From the NCBI RefSeq assembly GCF_900455735.1, contig NZ_UAUI01000028.1:1-64000 (forward strand): a stretch of 64,000 bases of DNA, written 5' to 3'. Position 1 is the stretch's first letter; each line of letters opens with the position of its first letter. Below, piece by piece: positions 52,716 to 61,737 of the stretch. The notes beneath the pieces are model-generated. The model saw only the letters and a program-made list of their open reading frames with translations, did not search any database and was not told where the DNA came from. Source of the stretch: Rhodococcus wratislaviensis (GTDB lineage: Bacteria; Actinomycetota; Actinomycetes; Mycobacteriales; Mycobacteriaceae). The position numbers and the translations under genes are program-made.

Positions 52716-54191
52716 TCAGTCCCGTTCCACGTCGACGCTCGTGAGTGATGCGTAGCGTGCCGGATCGCAGCGGCGGATGTGCAGGGCGACATAGAGGCCC
52801 GCCGCCGCGACAATCGGCAACGGTGCGAGCAGGAGAACGTTGACGAGCCCGGAGCGTCCCGTCAGCAGGTCGAAGTGCACGATCGCGAGCACGGTGAGAA
52901 CAGTGAGTCCGGCGCAGGAGATCAGCGGCGCCCACATCACTCTCGCCGCCGAGAGGCCCCGCCGGTCGCGGCGGAAGAAGGCGTACACCGCGAGCGCGGC
53001 GAATGCCTGCATCGCCATGATGCCGAGGACACCGATGCTGTTGGTCCACAAGAACACCACCGAGTACGGATCCACCGCGCACGCGGCGCCCGCGAGGATG
53101 ATCACCGCGCTGAACACGGTCTGCGCGATCACGGCGCCGCTCGGTGAGCCGTGGCGGGCGGACACCTTCCCGAGGAACCGCGGCAGCAGTCCTTCCCGGC
53201 CGAGGGCGAATTGGTAGCGGGCGGCGGCATTGTGGAAGGCCAGGGCGGCGGCGAACGCGCTGACGATGATGAGTGCGTGCATCGTGTCGGCCAGCCACGC
53301 GCCGACGTACAGTTCACCCGCCTCGAAGGTGAGATCGGGCCCTGCGGCGGAACCGGCCATCGCGACCGCGGTGTCGGTGCCGAAGGCGCCCATGATCAGC
53401 CACACCCCGCCGGCGTAGAACAGTGCGAGGAATCCGACGGCAATGTACGTGGCCCGCGGCACCGTCCGCTTCGGATCACGTGCCTCTTCCGCGTAGATTG
53501 CGGTCGCCTCGAAACCGGTGAACGCGCCGATCACCAGAACGAACATCCCGGCTACCCCTCCGGTCGCGAGCGTGGCCGGATCGAAGGACTTCACATCCAG
53601 TGCGGCCAACCCGCGTTCGCCGAGGATTCCCGCATTCATCACGAGCAGCGATGCCACTTCCAGTATCAAGGCGACGCCGAGAACCTTGGCGCTGAGTGTG
53701 ACCTTCAGCCAGCCGAGCACGCCGACGGCGACAACACAGACGCCCGACAACACCCACCACGGGACGTCGGCGCCCGTCGCACTGCGGATCGTCCCGGAAG
53801 CGAAGTAACCGAAGGCGGCGGCGACCCCCGGTGTGATCAGGTTGTAGGACATCACGGCGATGTACGCGATCCCGACGCCGAGGCTCCGGCCGAGTCCCCT
53901 CGCGACGTAGGCGTAGAAGGCACCGGCGTTGCGCACATAGAGACTCATCGCGGTGAAGCCGGCCGCGAACAACGTGAGCAACGCACCCGCGATCAGGTAG
54001 GCGAGTGGGGCACCGGCACCTCCGATCCCGATCGCGAACGGCGCGACGCCCGCCAGGACGGTCAGCGGGGCAGCGGCGGCGACCACGAAGAAGACGAGGT
54101 CGAACGTACCGATTCGACCGGCGGCGAGCCTGCCGTCGGTGGTCTTCTGCGCGGGGGCCTTGGCTTGGGAGACGTTTCGGTCAGTGATCAC
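52716..54191 (-). CDS. APC-family permease
   Basis: The product is 491 aa from GTG 54191 with GAGGA six bases upstream. Twelve or so membrane segments are visible, beginning RIGTFDLVFFVVAAAAPLTV. The APC helix-8 and loop pattern follows: GAFTGFEATAIYAEEARDPK then RTVPRATYIAV. It imports amino acids, amines or N-heterocycles. It sits between two amidohydrolases, overlaps the upstream one by 11 bases and ends eight bases before the downstream one. It is therefore the uptake system for their substrate. Confidence 0.9.
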   Translation of the reverse strand: MITDRNVSQAKAPAQKTTDGRLAAGRIGTFDLVFFVVAAAAPLTVLAGVAPFAIGIGGAGAPLAYLIAGALLTLFAAGFTAMSLYVRNAGAFYAYVARGLGRSLGVGIAYIAVMSYNLITPGVAAAFGYFASGTIRSATGADVPWWVLSGVCVVAVGVLGWLKVTLSAKVLGVALILEVASLLVMNAGILGERGLAALDVKSFDPATLATGGVAGMFVLVIGAFTGFEATAIYAEEARDPKRTVPRATYIAVGFLALFYAGGVWLIMGAFGTDTAVAMAGSAAGPDLTFEAGELYVGAWLADTMHALIIVSAFAAALAFHNAAARYQFALGREGLLPRFLGKVSARHGSPSGAVIAQTVFSAVIILAGAACAVDPYSVVFLWTNSIGVLGIMAMQAFAALAVYAFFRRDRRGLSAARVMWAPLISCAGLTVLTVLAIVHFDLLTGRSGLVNVLLLAPLPIVAAAGLYVALHIRRCDPARYASLTSVDVERD

Positions 54192-55452
54192 GGGAATCCT
54201 CGAAGGTCGGTGGCTGAATGCGGATAGTGGTGAGGGGGGTCGGGCCGACGATCCGGCCCCCATGAAGGACGAGAAGTCGCTCGGGATGGGAGGCAACGGC
54301 TTCGGGGACACTGCCCGCGGCGACGGCCACCAGGTCGGCGCGTTTGCCGGGAGCCAGCCCGTAGTCGGTCAGGCCGAGGGCGGCTGCGGCCTCGTCGGTG
54401 GCGAGGGCGGCGGCATACCGGAGGTCGTCGTCGGTCATCAGCTCGCCCTGCAGGCCGATGATGGTTGCGCGTTCGAGCATGTCGGCGGTGCCGTACGGCC
54501 ACCAGGTGTCGCGGATATTGTCGGACCCGGCGAAGACCCGGACTCCGTGTTCGCGCAGGCGGAGCACCGGGGGCATCGACCGGCTCGGGCCGTTGGTCAT
54601 GATCGCGACTCCGGCTCGGGCGAGCGCCTCGGCCACCTGGTCCAGCTCGTGATCGTCGAGTTGCCCGAGCGCATAGGCGTGGCTGACGGTGACCTTCCCG
54701 ACCAGACCCAATGCTTTTGTTCGCGTGGCAATTTCACGCAGCTGGTGGGCGCCTGCCTCACCGCCGTCGTGTAGGTGGATGTCCACACCGGCGCCGTGCC
54801 GTTCCGCGAGCCCGAAGACGACGTTCAGCTGACCGTCGACATCGCCGTCGAATCCGGCGGGGTCGAGTCCTCCGATGACGTCGGCGCCGTCGGCGAGTGC
54901 GGCATCGAGGAGGTCGGCCACTCCCGGGGCGGTGACGACCCCACTCTGTGGAAAGGCGACGAGTTGGATACCGAGTCGCGTGTGGAACTGTTCGCGCACC
55001 TCGAGGAGCGCGTGCAGGCCTGTGAGTTGCACGTCCGGGTCGATGTCGACGTGGGAGCGTACGTGCCCGGTGCCGAGCGACACCATGCGCCGGGCGAGGG
55101 CCGCGGCGCGTTCGGTGGCCGGCGCCTGCGTGTCGCGGCGCGATAGTCGCTCGGTGGTGATTTGCTCGCGCAGCGTCCGTGAGGTTCGGTGAGGTTGCCA
55201 CGCCGAGCCGAGCAGGGTTTTGTCCAGATGGCAGTGTCCGTCGACGAGCGCGGGCAGGAGCAGGGCGCCGCCGAGGCGATAGGCGCCGGGCCGGTGGTGA
55301 CCGGGCCGGTGATCGTCGACGGATTCGATCCGATCGCCGCGGAGTACGACGTCGGCGCGGCGCCCGCAGGGAAGCGTGACGTCTTCCAGAGCCGTGGGTG
55401 TCGCAGTGCCGGGGGCGGTGGGATCGGGCGCGGTGCCGACCGATTGGTGCAT
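54181..55452 (-). CDS. Cytosine deaminase-like amidohydrolase (paralogue 1)
   Basis: The product is 423 aa. Metal ligands: HxH in LVDGHCHLDKTLL, His in VDIHLHDGGEAG, His in VTVSHAYAL, and Asp in FAGSDNIRDTWWPYGTADML. The overall match to the amidohydrolase downstream of the permease is strong in these blocks and in GGLDPAGFD. GGAGAG precedes the ATG. It is the first gene of an operon divergent from the FCD-GntR regulator, with a palindrome in the 190-base intergenic region. Confidence 0.88.
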   Translation of the reverse strand: MHQSVGTAPDPTAPGTATPTALEDVTLPCGRRADVVLRGDRIESVDDHRPGHHRPGAYRLGGALLLPALVDGHCHLDKTLLGSAWQPHRTSRTLREQITTERLSRRDTQAPATERAAALARRMVSLGTGHVRSHVDIDPDVQLTGLHALLEVREQFHTRLGIQLVAFPQSGVVTAPGVADLLDAALADGADVIGGLDPAGFDGDVDGQLNVVFGLAERHGAGVDIHLHDGGEAGAHQLREIATRTKALGLVGKVTVSHAYALGQLDDHELDQVAEALARAGVAIMTNGPSRSMPPVLRLREHGVRVFAGSDNIRDTWWPYGTADMLERATIIGLQGELMTDDDLRYAAALATDEAAAALGLTDYGLAPGKRADLVAVAAGSVPEAVASHPERLLVLHGGRIVGPTPLTTIRIQPPTFEDSRDH

Positions 55453-55529
55453 CAGTTTCTCTCCGGGGGTAGGTATAGAGGTACAACATGCAGGTCAGGG
55501 ATGGTTCGGATTGAGCGTCCGGGACGAAG

Positions 55530-55550
55530 TTTGGTCTACGGTATACCAAA
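55530..55550. promoter_or_regulatory. Candidate GntR operator with GGTATACC core
   Basis: TTTGGT (55530-55535) and ACCAAA (55545-55550) are inverted arms. An 8-bp perfect palindrome GGTATACC (55540-55547) overlaps the right arm. It lies between the divergent amidohydrolase operon and the GntR gene. This is the expected place for the FCD regulator to bind. Confidence 0.5.
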
Positions 55551-55645
55551 TGACCCGGGTGCGGAAGAGATCGCCGAAGCCTGCAATGATGCGAGGGAGA
55601 GTCTGCGACCGAGCAGGCCCCGTCCCTCGAACCTGGAGTCGCGCA

Positions 55646-56341
55646 ATGACCACCCGCCGTACCGCGCAGCGCTCCGGCTCGATCGGCGGCACCCATCAGT
55701 CACTGCGGGATCGCGCCTACATCGAATTGCGCGAGCGAATCATCGAAGGCCGATATCCGGCCGGGTTCCGGCTGGTCGAGCGGGAACTGTCCGAGGAGTT
55801 CGGTTTGTCACGGATCCCACTGCGCGAGGCGCTGCAGCGATTGGAATCCGAGGGATTCGTGACGGTGGCACCACGACGCGGCGCGGTGGTCGCGAAATTC
55901 GACGCGGCGGCGGCCGAGAATCTGTTCGATGTGCGGGAAAGCCTCGAGGGGCTGGCGGCGCGGCTGGCAGCTCTGCACGCCACCGCCGGCGAACTCGAGG
56001 CCCTCCGTGCAATCGTGGCCCGTTCCCGCGCCGCCGCCGAGACCGGGAAGACCCGCCAGGTCGTCGCGCTCAACGCGGACTTCCATCGGACGATCGTCGA
56101 GGCATCCCACAACCCCCTGCTGCAAGATCTGATGGCGCCACTCGATGCGCGACTGCGACGTCTGTTCCACCTCACCTCGACCCGCGACGACGGCGACACC
56201 ATGTGCGGCGAGCACGAGCAGCTCTACCAGGCGCTCCGTGCTCGAGACGCGGACGGAGCGGAAGAACTGGCCCGCCGACACGTCGTGGGTACCCGGGTCG
56301 AGGCCCTCCGCTCCCTGGCCGCCGAGACCGGGACGACCTGA
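55646..56341 (+). CDS. GntR-family transcriptional regulator, FCD subfamily
   Basis: The product is 231 aa from ATG 55646 (GGAG eight bases upstream). The winged HTH is plain: LRDRAYIELRERIIEGRYPA, then LSEEFGLSRIPLREALQRLE. The C-terminal FCD domain has NLFDVRESLEGLAARLAA, the ligand/metal pattern NADFHRTIVEASHNPLL, and GEHEQLYQALRARD. It senses a small carboxylate or related metabolite. Divergent position next to the amidohydrolase-permease operon makes it the likely local regulator. Confidence 0.92.
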   Translation: MTTRRTAQRSGSIGGTHQSLRDRAYIELRERIIEGRYPAGFRLVERELSEEFGLSRIPLREALQRLESEGFVTVAPRRGAVVAKFDAAAAENLFDVRESLEGLAARLAALHATAGELEALRAIVARSRAAAETGKTRQVVALNADFHRTIVEASHNPLLQDLMAPLDARLRRLFHLTSTRDDGDTMCGEHEQLYQALRARDADGAEELARRHVVGTRVEALRSLAAETGTT

Positions 56342-56565
56342 GGATTGCTCCCCGGTCGCGGGAAGTACCGGCAGGGCATCCTCGATGTCACCGGTGTCCG
56401 ATCCGGATCACGGACGGCCCGCAGGTCAAGTTCGACGGACTGTTCCGGTGCCGCGGTCGAACGGACGGAGACCCCGCCGACTCGTCTCGAGAAGACGTCG
56501 TTGACGGGGCCATCCACCACGTTGGTGTTCTCGCCCCTCTGAGAACGCCGAACGCGGGTATTCGC

Positions 56566-56841
56566 TCACCGGCCGAGACGTGCCAGCCGTTCGCCCGGTG
56601 TCGTCGCACCCCAGACGCCGTGCTGTTGGCCGGTGTGGAGGGCATACTCGAGACATTCCTCCACCACCGCGCAGCCGCGGCAGAACTCCTTGGCGAGATC
56701 TTCCCGCTCGGAGCGAGCGTTCCTGCGTTCGGCGTCCGCCGGGAAGAAGATCTCCGCGTCCTCTTCATGGCAACGCGCAGACAATCGCCACTGCCACAAC
56801 TCGGTGTCGTGAGGCTGCAGTGTCGTCACCGGTGTCGACAT
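56566..56841 (-). CDS. WhiB-family Fe-S transcription factor
   Basis: The product is 91 aa. The four cluster cysteines are Cys24, Cys54, Cys57 and Cys63 (ARCHEED, FCRGCAVVEEC), the normal C-x29-C-x2-C-x5-C. The turn motif after it is GVWGATTPGER instead of the usual GVWGG. A basic C-terminus (RLARLGR) follows. WhiB proteins bind a 4Fe-4S cluster, sense redox or NO, and contact the sigma factor. It is a single gene on the minus strand. Confidence 0.93.
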   Translation of the reverse strand: MSTPVTTLQPHDTELWQWRLSARCHEEDAEIFFPADAERRNARSEREDLAKEFCRGCAVVEECLEYALHTGQQHGVWGATTPGERLARLGR

Positions 56842-57059
56842 CTTTCGACTACCCCCTTCGCTCTCGGTCGCCCCGAATTACAGCCCATTCGCCAGCACAC
56901 GAGAAGAATTCGAATCTCCAGGATTTCGGGGTGAACTCGATGCGCTGTTGGGTGGCGAGCCACTGAAGATCTGATCGGCGTGACGCGAATCCTGTTGCTT
57001 GACGACCGCTCTTGCGATGCTGACCGAGTGACACCCGGGCGGCCTCGAAAGGCAGACGC

Positions 57060-58496
57060 ATGACCATCCTCGATCCCCCCGCAGTCGATGCTGAGAGCCT
57101 CGGAGTCTTCGACTCGATCACCGACGCCATCGGCAACACACCCCTCGTCCGGTTGAACCGGGTAACCGGAAGCATCTCCGCGACGGTGTATGCCAAGCTC
57201 GAGTTCCTCAACCCCGGCGGAAGTGTGAAGGATCGCGCCGCCCTCGCCATGATCCACGCGGCTGAGGAATCCGGGGAACTCCTGCCCGGAGGCACCGTCG
57301 TGGAAGGCACGTCGGGCAATACCGGAGTCGGGCTGACGTTGGTCGCCGCCGCTCGGGGATACCGTTCCGTAGTCGTGGTACCGGACAAGACGAGCGTCGA
57401 GAAGATCGCGTTGCTGCGGGCACACGGGGCGCAGGTGCATGTGACACCGGGCGGCCGGCCCAGCCATCATCCCGAGTTCGTACGCAACGTGGCCACTCGA
57501 CTCGCGGCGGAGATTCCCGGCGGCTGGCTCGCCGGCCAGTACGACAACCCGGCCAATCCCGACGCGCACCGCACCACGACCGGACCGGAGATCTGGCGTC
57601 AGACCCAGGGCCGAGTCACTCATTTCGTCGCCGGTGTCGGAACCGGTGGGACCATCACGGGGACGGGGGAGTTCCTGACGAAGATCTCCGGCGGGGCCGT
57701 GCAGATCATCGGTGCGGATCCCGAGACCTCCGTATACGGCGGGGGAGACGGACGGGCCTGGTACATCGAATCCGTGGGGCATTTCTTGCACCCGCAGACC
57801 GCGCACGACGAGTGGCCGGATTCCTATCACCCGGACGTCGTCGATCGACTCGAGCGGATCCCGGACATCGAGGCGCTCACGGTGCTGCACCGCCTCGCCC
57901 GGGAGGAAGGCCTCCTCGTCGGAGGTTCCGCCGGTACAGCGGTCGCCGCCGCCCTGCGGGTCGCGCGGACCCTCGGTCCGGACGACGTCGTGGTCGTGAT
58001 CGTCCCGGACTCGGGCCGGGCCTACCTGTCGAAGTACTTCGACAACGAGTGGCTGGGACGGCTGGGCTTCCCGCTCTACCACGCAGCGACCGGACCCGTT
58101 GTGGGTGACGCACTGGGCGGCCGGGGGAGCGCACCCCGGGCAGTGCCGTCCACCGCAACCGTCGCGGAGGCGCGTGACGTGCTCGCCGACACCCCGGTGC
58201 TACCCGTCGCGCTGGCGCGCCCGGTCACCGGTCCGGTCGTGGTCGCGGAGATCCTGGGGTCCGTCGGTGCGGCGGCGCTGTCAGACGCTCCGGACGACGA
58301 CCCGGTCGGCGTGCACGTCGATCAGCCGTTGCCCGTCGTGGGAGTCACCGAAGAGCTGACGGTGGCCGTGCGACGAATCCGGGGGCACCGGGGGCCGGTC
58401 GTCGTGTCCGAGAACGGGCGAGCCGTGGCGTTGGTCGACGCCGACGTCGTCCGCACCTCGTCTGTTACGTGGAGTGCGGCGATCCGTCACCCCTGA
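57060..58496 (+). CDS. cbs: Cystathionine beta-synthase with C-terminal CBS-domain region
   Basis: The product is 478 aa; GAAAGG lies before the ATG. The PLP Lys57 sits in NPGGSVKDRAA. The substrate loop is GTSGNTG (83-89) and the phosphate-binding loop GVGTGGTITGTG. The last 130 residues form a CBS-domain-like module with VVAEILG and GRAVALVDADVVR. It condenses serine and homocysteine into cystathionine (or uses O-acetylserine, the families being close). No cystathionine lyase follows. Its end overlaps the convergent GNAT gene by ten bases. With the SsuD-like gene nearby it forms a small sulfur-metabolism neighbourhood. Confidence 0.9.
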   Translation: MTILDPPAVDAESLGVFDSITDAIGNTPLVRLNRVTGSISATVYAKLEFLNPGGSVKDRAALAMIHAAEESGELLPGGTVVEGTSGNTGVGLTLVAAARGYRSVVVVPDKTSVEKIALLRAHGAQVHVTPGGRPSHHPEFVRNVATRLAAEIPGGWLAGQYDNPANPDAHRTTTGPEIWRQTQGRVTHFVAGVGTGGTITGTGEFLTKISGGAVQIIGADPETSVYGGGDGRAWYIESVGHFLHPQTAHDEWPDSYHPDVVDRLERIPDIEALTVLHRLAREEGLLVGGSAGTAVAAALRVARTLGPDDVVVVIVPDSGRAYLSKYFDNEWLGRLGFPLYHAATGPVVGDALGGRGSAPRAVPSTATVAEARDVLADTPVLPVALARPVTGPVVVAEILGSVGAAALSDAPDDDPVGVHVDQPLPVVGVTEELTVAVRRIRGHRGPVVVSENGRAVALVDADVVRTSSVTWSAAIRHP

Positions 58497-58996
58497 TCGA
58501 ATACCTTCTCGAAGCAATTCGAGAAGGGCAAGATCTCGTACGGGGAGAAGATCGGAATCCGCGAGTAGCCACTCTTCTCGTACAACCTGACCGCGTCGGG
58601 TTGCCGGTCGCCGGTCTGGAGAATCAGGCGGGGGCGCCCCGCCTTCCTGGCGGCATCCTCGACTGCGCTCAACAACGCTGTCGACACGCCGGTTCCGCGA
58701 TGCTCCACTGTGACGAACATCCGTTTCAACTCCAGGTCGTCGCCGTTCCACCGGAGTGCGGCGTGACCGACCGCTTCTCGTTTGCCGGTCGTCACCTCGG
58801 CGGTGTACACCACCACTGTGACGAAAACGGATGTCGGGTCAACCGCATTGGTGGCGGCCCGGTCTGCAGTCGATACTCGGTCGGAGTATCGCGGCCCCAC
58901 TTCGTCGGCCATGGCCGCTCGCAATGCCTCCGCGTCGGGATCGAACCACGACACCTCGCGGACGTGAAGTGTCGAGAGTGCTAGTTCAGAGGGCAT
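58487..58996 (-). CDS. GNAT-family N-acetyltransferase
   Basis: The product is 169 aa. The acetyl-CoA pocket motif A appears as LKRMFVTVEHRGTGVSTALL, following GHAALRWNGDDLE, with the family end RLILQTGDRQPDAVRLYEKS and GYSRIP. It transfers acetyl to an amine of unknown identity. Its 3' end overlaps the cbs gene tail by-tail. Confidence 0.88.
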   Translation of the reverse strand: MPSELALSTLHVREVSWFDPDAEALRAAMADEVGPRYSDRVSTADRAATNAVDPTSVFVTVVVYTAEVTTGKREAVGHAALRWNGDDLELKRMFVTVEHRGTGVSTALLSAVEDAARKAGRPRLILQTGDRQPDAVRLYEKSGYSRIPIFSPYEILPFSNCFEKVFDQG

Positions 58997-59153
58997 TCAC
59001 ATTCTCCGTCGATGAAAACGCAATTTCGGTTGATGATTCACCGTCTTCATCCATGCTTCGAGGGTTGAAATCATCTTGACGCCAATGGTGTCCGGGGAAG
59101 GGGCATCGATGAAGGTGCAAGGTGCACTGGGTATTTCCGATCGGGAGGAATTT

Positions 59154-59309
59154 ATGTCCCGTTGCGTCGAACTGTGGCACGTCAGGTCCTGTTTCTCTCC
59201 ATGGAGGACGGAACGCGGGGACGTGCAACGGTGGAAACCGGGGTTAGTCTCGCGATGTCCGGATGCTGGTCACGTCGTCCAGTCGGGTGCATCCCTCGGG
59301 CGAAAGTAG
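59154..59309 (+). CDS. Cys-containing leader peptide upstream of the SsuD-like gene
   Basis: A 51-codon frame with an excellent ribosome site (GGGAGGA, five bases from ATG). It starts MSRCVELWHVRSCF. The pattern of a short N-terminus, Val-Asp/Glu-Leu, then Arg/Ser/Cys resembles the Cys-bearing leader peptides found upstream of sulfur-assimilation genes in actinobacteria. It ends 170 bases before the monooxygenase start. Translation through the Cys codons (residues 4 and 13, and 35) could sense cysteinyl-tRNA supply. The role is an inference; the ribosome site is observed. Confidence 0.5.
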   Translation: MSRCVELWHVRSCFSPWRTERGDVQRWKPGLVSRCPDAGHVVQSGASLGRK

Positions 59310-59479
59310 GGAAGTGGCGCAATGGCTTCGTGACGAAGGTCGCCAGTGGCGAGGCCTGGGCACGTGACCCGCGCACCGCTGACAGAGGGGACCGAGCGGT
59401 GGCGACGCGGCGCAGCTCCCTGCGCGGTCGGCGCTCTTCGTCCTGGTCATCACCACCATCGAACAGGAATCACCACCCC

Positions 59480-60544
59480 ATGAGTCTCGAATTCCTCTGG
59501 TACATCCCGAATCAGGTCACCCCGGGACACCGCGGCGACGCCGTCACGGTCGACCACAACAGCCTGGACACCCTCACGGCGCAGGCGAAGGCCCTCGAGG
59601 AACACGGCTGGAAAGGGGCATTGATCGGCACCGGTTGGGGTAGGCCCGACACACTCACCGTCGCCGCCGCCCTTGCGGCCAGGACGGCGACGTTCGAGCC
59701 GCTCATCGCGATCCGACCCGGCTACTGGCGACCGGCTCACTTCGCCTCCGCCGTCGCTACTCTCGACCACCTGACCGGTGGCCGGGTCCGGATCAACATC
59801 GTGTCGGGAAAGGACAACCTCGGAGCGTACGGCGAACACGAGAGCGACCAGGCTCACCGTTACGCCCGCACCAAGGAGTTCCTCCAGCTCGTCCGCAAGC
59901 TGTGGACGGAGGAGAATGTCACCTACCGGGGTGAGCATTTCCAGGTCACCGATTCCACAGTGCTGCCCCGGATCTCGCCACACGGAGGTCGGCTCCACCC
60001 GAAGCTCTACTTCGGTGGCGCGTCCGAAGCTGCCGAGCATGTTGCGGCGACCGAGGCCGATGTGCAGCTCTTCTGGGGAGAGCCGCTCGTGGGTGTGCAG
60101 GAGCGCATCGAGCGGTTGCGGTCACTGAGTGAGGAACTCGGCCGAGAGCATGCGCCGCTCGAGTTCGGCCTGCGGATCACCACCTTCGTCCGGGACACGC
60201 CCGAGCAGGCATGGGCCGAGGCAGAGGCGAAGGTAGTGGAGATGGCGAAGAACCAGGGTGCGCCGCCGCAGAACCCGCATCGCCCGACAGTCGTGGGACA
60301 GCAGCGACTCCTCGACCTCGCTACCCGTGGCGACGTGCTCGACGACAACCTGTACACCGCACCCGGAAAGGTCGGTGGCGGCGGCGCCGGCACCACCTGG
60401 CTCGTCGGCTCCCCGGAGGACGTCGCGAAGTCGCTGCGCAAGTACCAGGATCTGGGCATCACCCACTTCGTGCTCTCCGACACCCCGTATCTGCCGGAGA
60501 TCGAGCGTCAGGGCAATCAGCTTCTGCCGTTGCTGCGCGAATGA
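59480..60544 (+). CDS. LLM-class flavin-dependent alkanesulfonate monooxygenase (SsuD-like)
   Basis: The product is 354 aa from ATG 59480. The family pattern is LEFLWYIPNQVTPGHRGD, then ATLDHLTGGRVRINIVSGKD, KLYFGGASEAAEHVAATEAD and the C-terminal GGAGTTWLVGSPEDVAKSL with FVLSDTPYLPEIERQG. It resembles E. coli SsuD along its length, except that the Cys54 position (ILIPTGRSCEDAW type) is replaced (GWGRPDTLT). It uses FMNH2 and O2 to release sulfite from an organosulfonate. Neither the FMN reductase nor ABC transporter genes are present here. A strong terminator follows. A Cys-containing leader peptide lies upstream. Confidence 0.85.
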   Translation: MSLEFLWYIPNQVTPGHRGDAVTVDHNSLDTLTAQAKALEEHGWKGALIGTGWGRPDTLTVAAALAARTATFEPLIAIRPGYWRPAHFASAVATLDHLTGGRVRINIVSGKDNLGAYGEHESDQAHRYARTKEFLQLVRKLWTEENVTYRGEHFQVTDSTVLPRISPHGGRLHPKLYFGGASEAAEHVAATEADVQLFWGEPLVGVQERIERLRSLSEELGREHAPLEFGLRITTFVRDTPEQAWAEAEAKVVEMAKNQGAPPQNPHRPTVVGQQRLLDLATRGDVLDDNLYTAPGKVGGGGAGTTWLVGSPEDVAKSLRKYQDLGITHFVLSDTPYLPEIERQGNQLLPLLRE

Positions 60545-60595
60545 GCCGGGGGACCGCTACTTGTGCTTCCCGCAACAGCTTTGAACAAACGGTGA

Positions 60596-60633
60596 CAGTC
60601 ACCCGCCCGCGCTGCCGCGCGAGCGGGTGACTG
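60596..60633. terminator. Bidirectional intrinsic terminator
   Basis: CAGTCACCCGC (60596-60606) pairs perfectly with GCGGGTGACTG (60623-60633), 16-base GC-rich loop, between the convergent SsuD-like and aldo/keto reductase genes. Confidence 0.8.
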
Positions 60634-60705
60634 GTTGTCATCGGCTGGTGGCTCTGTTGCACAACGAATCCCGGCGGACGAAGCACGCCGGAATGTTCTC
60701 GGCGG

Positions 60706-61737
60706 TCAGAGTCCGAGTCCGGTCCCGTGCACTCCGTGTTCCTCGATGAGCGCGAGTTCTTCGTCGGTGAGCGCCGGAAAGTTCAGGGCCGCGATGTTGT
60801 GGTCGAGTTGCTCGGTCGAACTCGCTCCGATCAGCGCCGAGGTGACCTCCGGCCGCCGCAGTACCCACTGCAGCGCGAGTTGTGCGAGGGATTGGCCGCG
60901 TGCCTCGGCGATCTTGTTGAGCTCGGCGGTGCGCTGCCGGTAGGTCTCGTCGATTACATCCGGCGTCAGGAACGTGCTGTTCTGTGCTCGTGCGCGCTCG
61001 GGAATCGTTTCGAGGTACTTGTCGGTCAGCAGACCCTGCGCCAGGGGTGAATACACGATCAGCCCGAATCCGTCCTGGCGGGCGGTGTCCAGCAATCCGT
61101 TTTGTTCGAGGCGACGGTCGTAGATCGAGTAGCGCGCCTGGTGAATGAGCAGCGGAACGCCGGCCTGGCGCAGTAGTTCGGCGGCTTCGTGGGTGCGATC
61201 GGGCAGGTAGTTGGAGATGCCGACGTAGAGCGCTTTGCCCTGCTCCACCGCGCTGACCAGCGCACCGACGGACTCTTCCAGCGGCGTGCTGAGGTCGGGG
61301 CTGTGATGGTAGAAGATATCGACGTAGTCGGTGCCGAGGTCGCGCAGACTGTGGTCGAGCGAGGCGAGAATCGATTTGCGCGAGCCGCCCCTGAGATACG
61401 GGCTCGGACCGATCGGGTTGCCTGCCTTGGTCGACAGGATGAGCTCGTCCCGGTAAGCCGCGAGGTCTTTGGCGAGCACGGCGCCGAAGTTCTTCTGGGC
61501 TGCGCGATGCGGTGGACCGTAGCGGTCGGCGTTGTCGAAGTGGGTAATGCCCAGGTCGAACGCATGGAGGATGATTTCCCGCTGCGTCGCAAAAGCGTAG
61601 TCGCTACCGAACTTCTGCCACAGGCCGAACGAGAAGGCAGGCAGATCGAGACCGGAGTTTCCGGTGCGGTGGTACGGGACCTTCTCGTAGCGGTCCTCGG
61701 CAGCGGTGTAGGTGAGATCGAAGGGGCTAGCGGTCAT
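60706..61737 (-). CDS. Aldo/keto reductase (YghZ-like)
   Basis: The product is 343 aa. The catalytic tetrad region reads HFDNADRYGPPH (Asp, Tyr), ILSTKAG (Lys) and YHHSPD (His). The C-terminal SALIGASSTEQLDHNIAAL binds NADPH. The N-terminal LPAFSFGLWQKFG and the GLGIT-like text match the glyceraldehyde-3-phosphate reductase/YghZ subgroup. It reduces a carbonyl compound, probably a sugar aldehyde or methylglyoxal-type toxin. It is monocistronic. Confidence 0.92.
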   Translation of the reverse strand: MTASPFDLTYTAAEDRYEKVPYHRTGNSGLDLPAFSFGLWQKFGSDYAFATQREIILHAFDLGITHFDNADRYGPPHRAAQKNFGAVLAKDLAAYRDELILSTKAGNPIGPSPYLRGGSRKSILASLDHSLRDLGTDYVDIFYHHSPDLSTPLEESVGALVSAVEQGKALYVGISNYLPDRTHEAAELLRQAGVPLLIHQARYSIYDRRLEQNGLLDTARQDGFGLIVYSPLAQGLLTDKYLETIPERARAQNSTFLTPDVIDETYRQRTAELNKIAEARGQSLAQLALQWVLRRPEVTSALIGASSTEQLDHNIAALNFPALTDEELALIEEHGVHGTGLGL

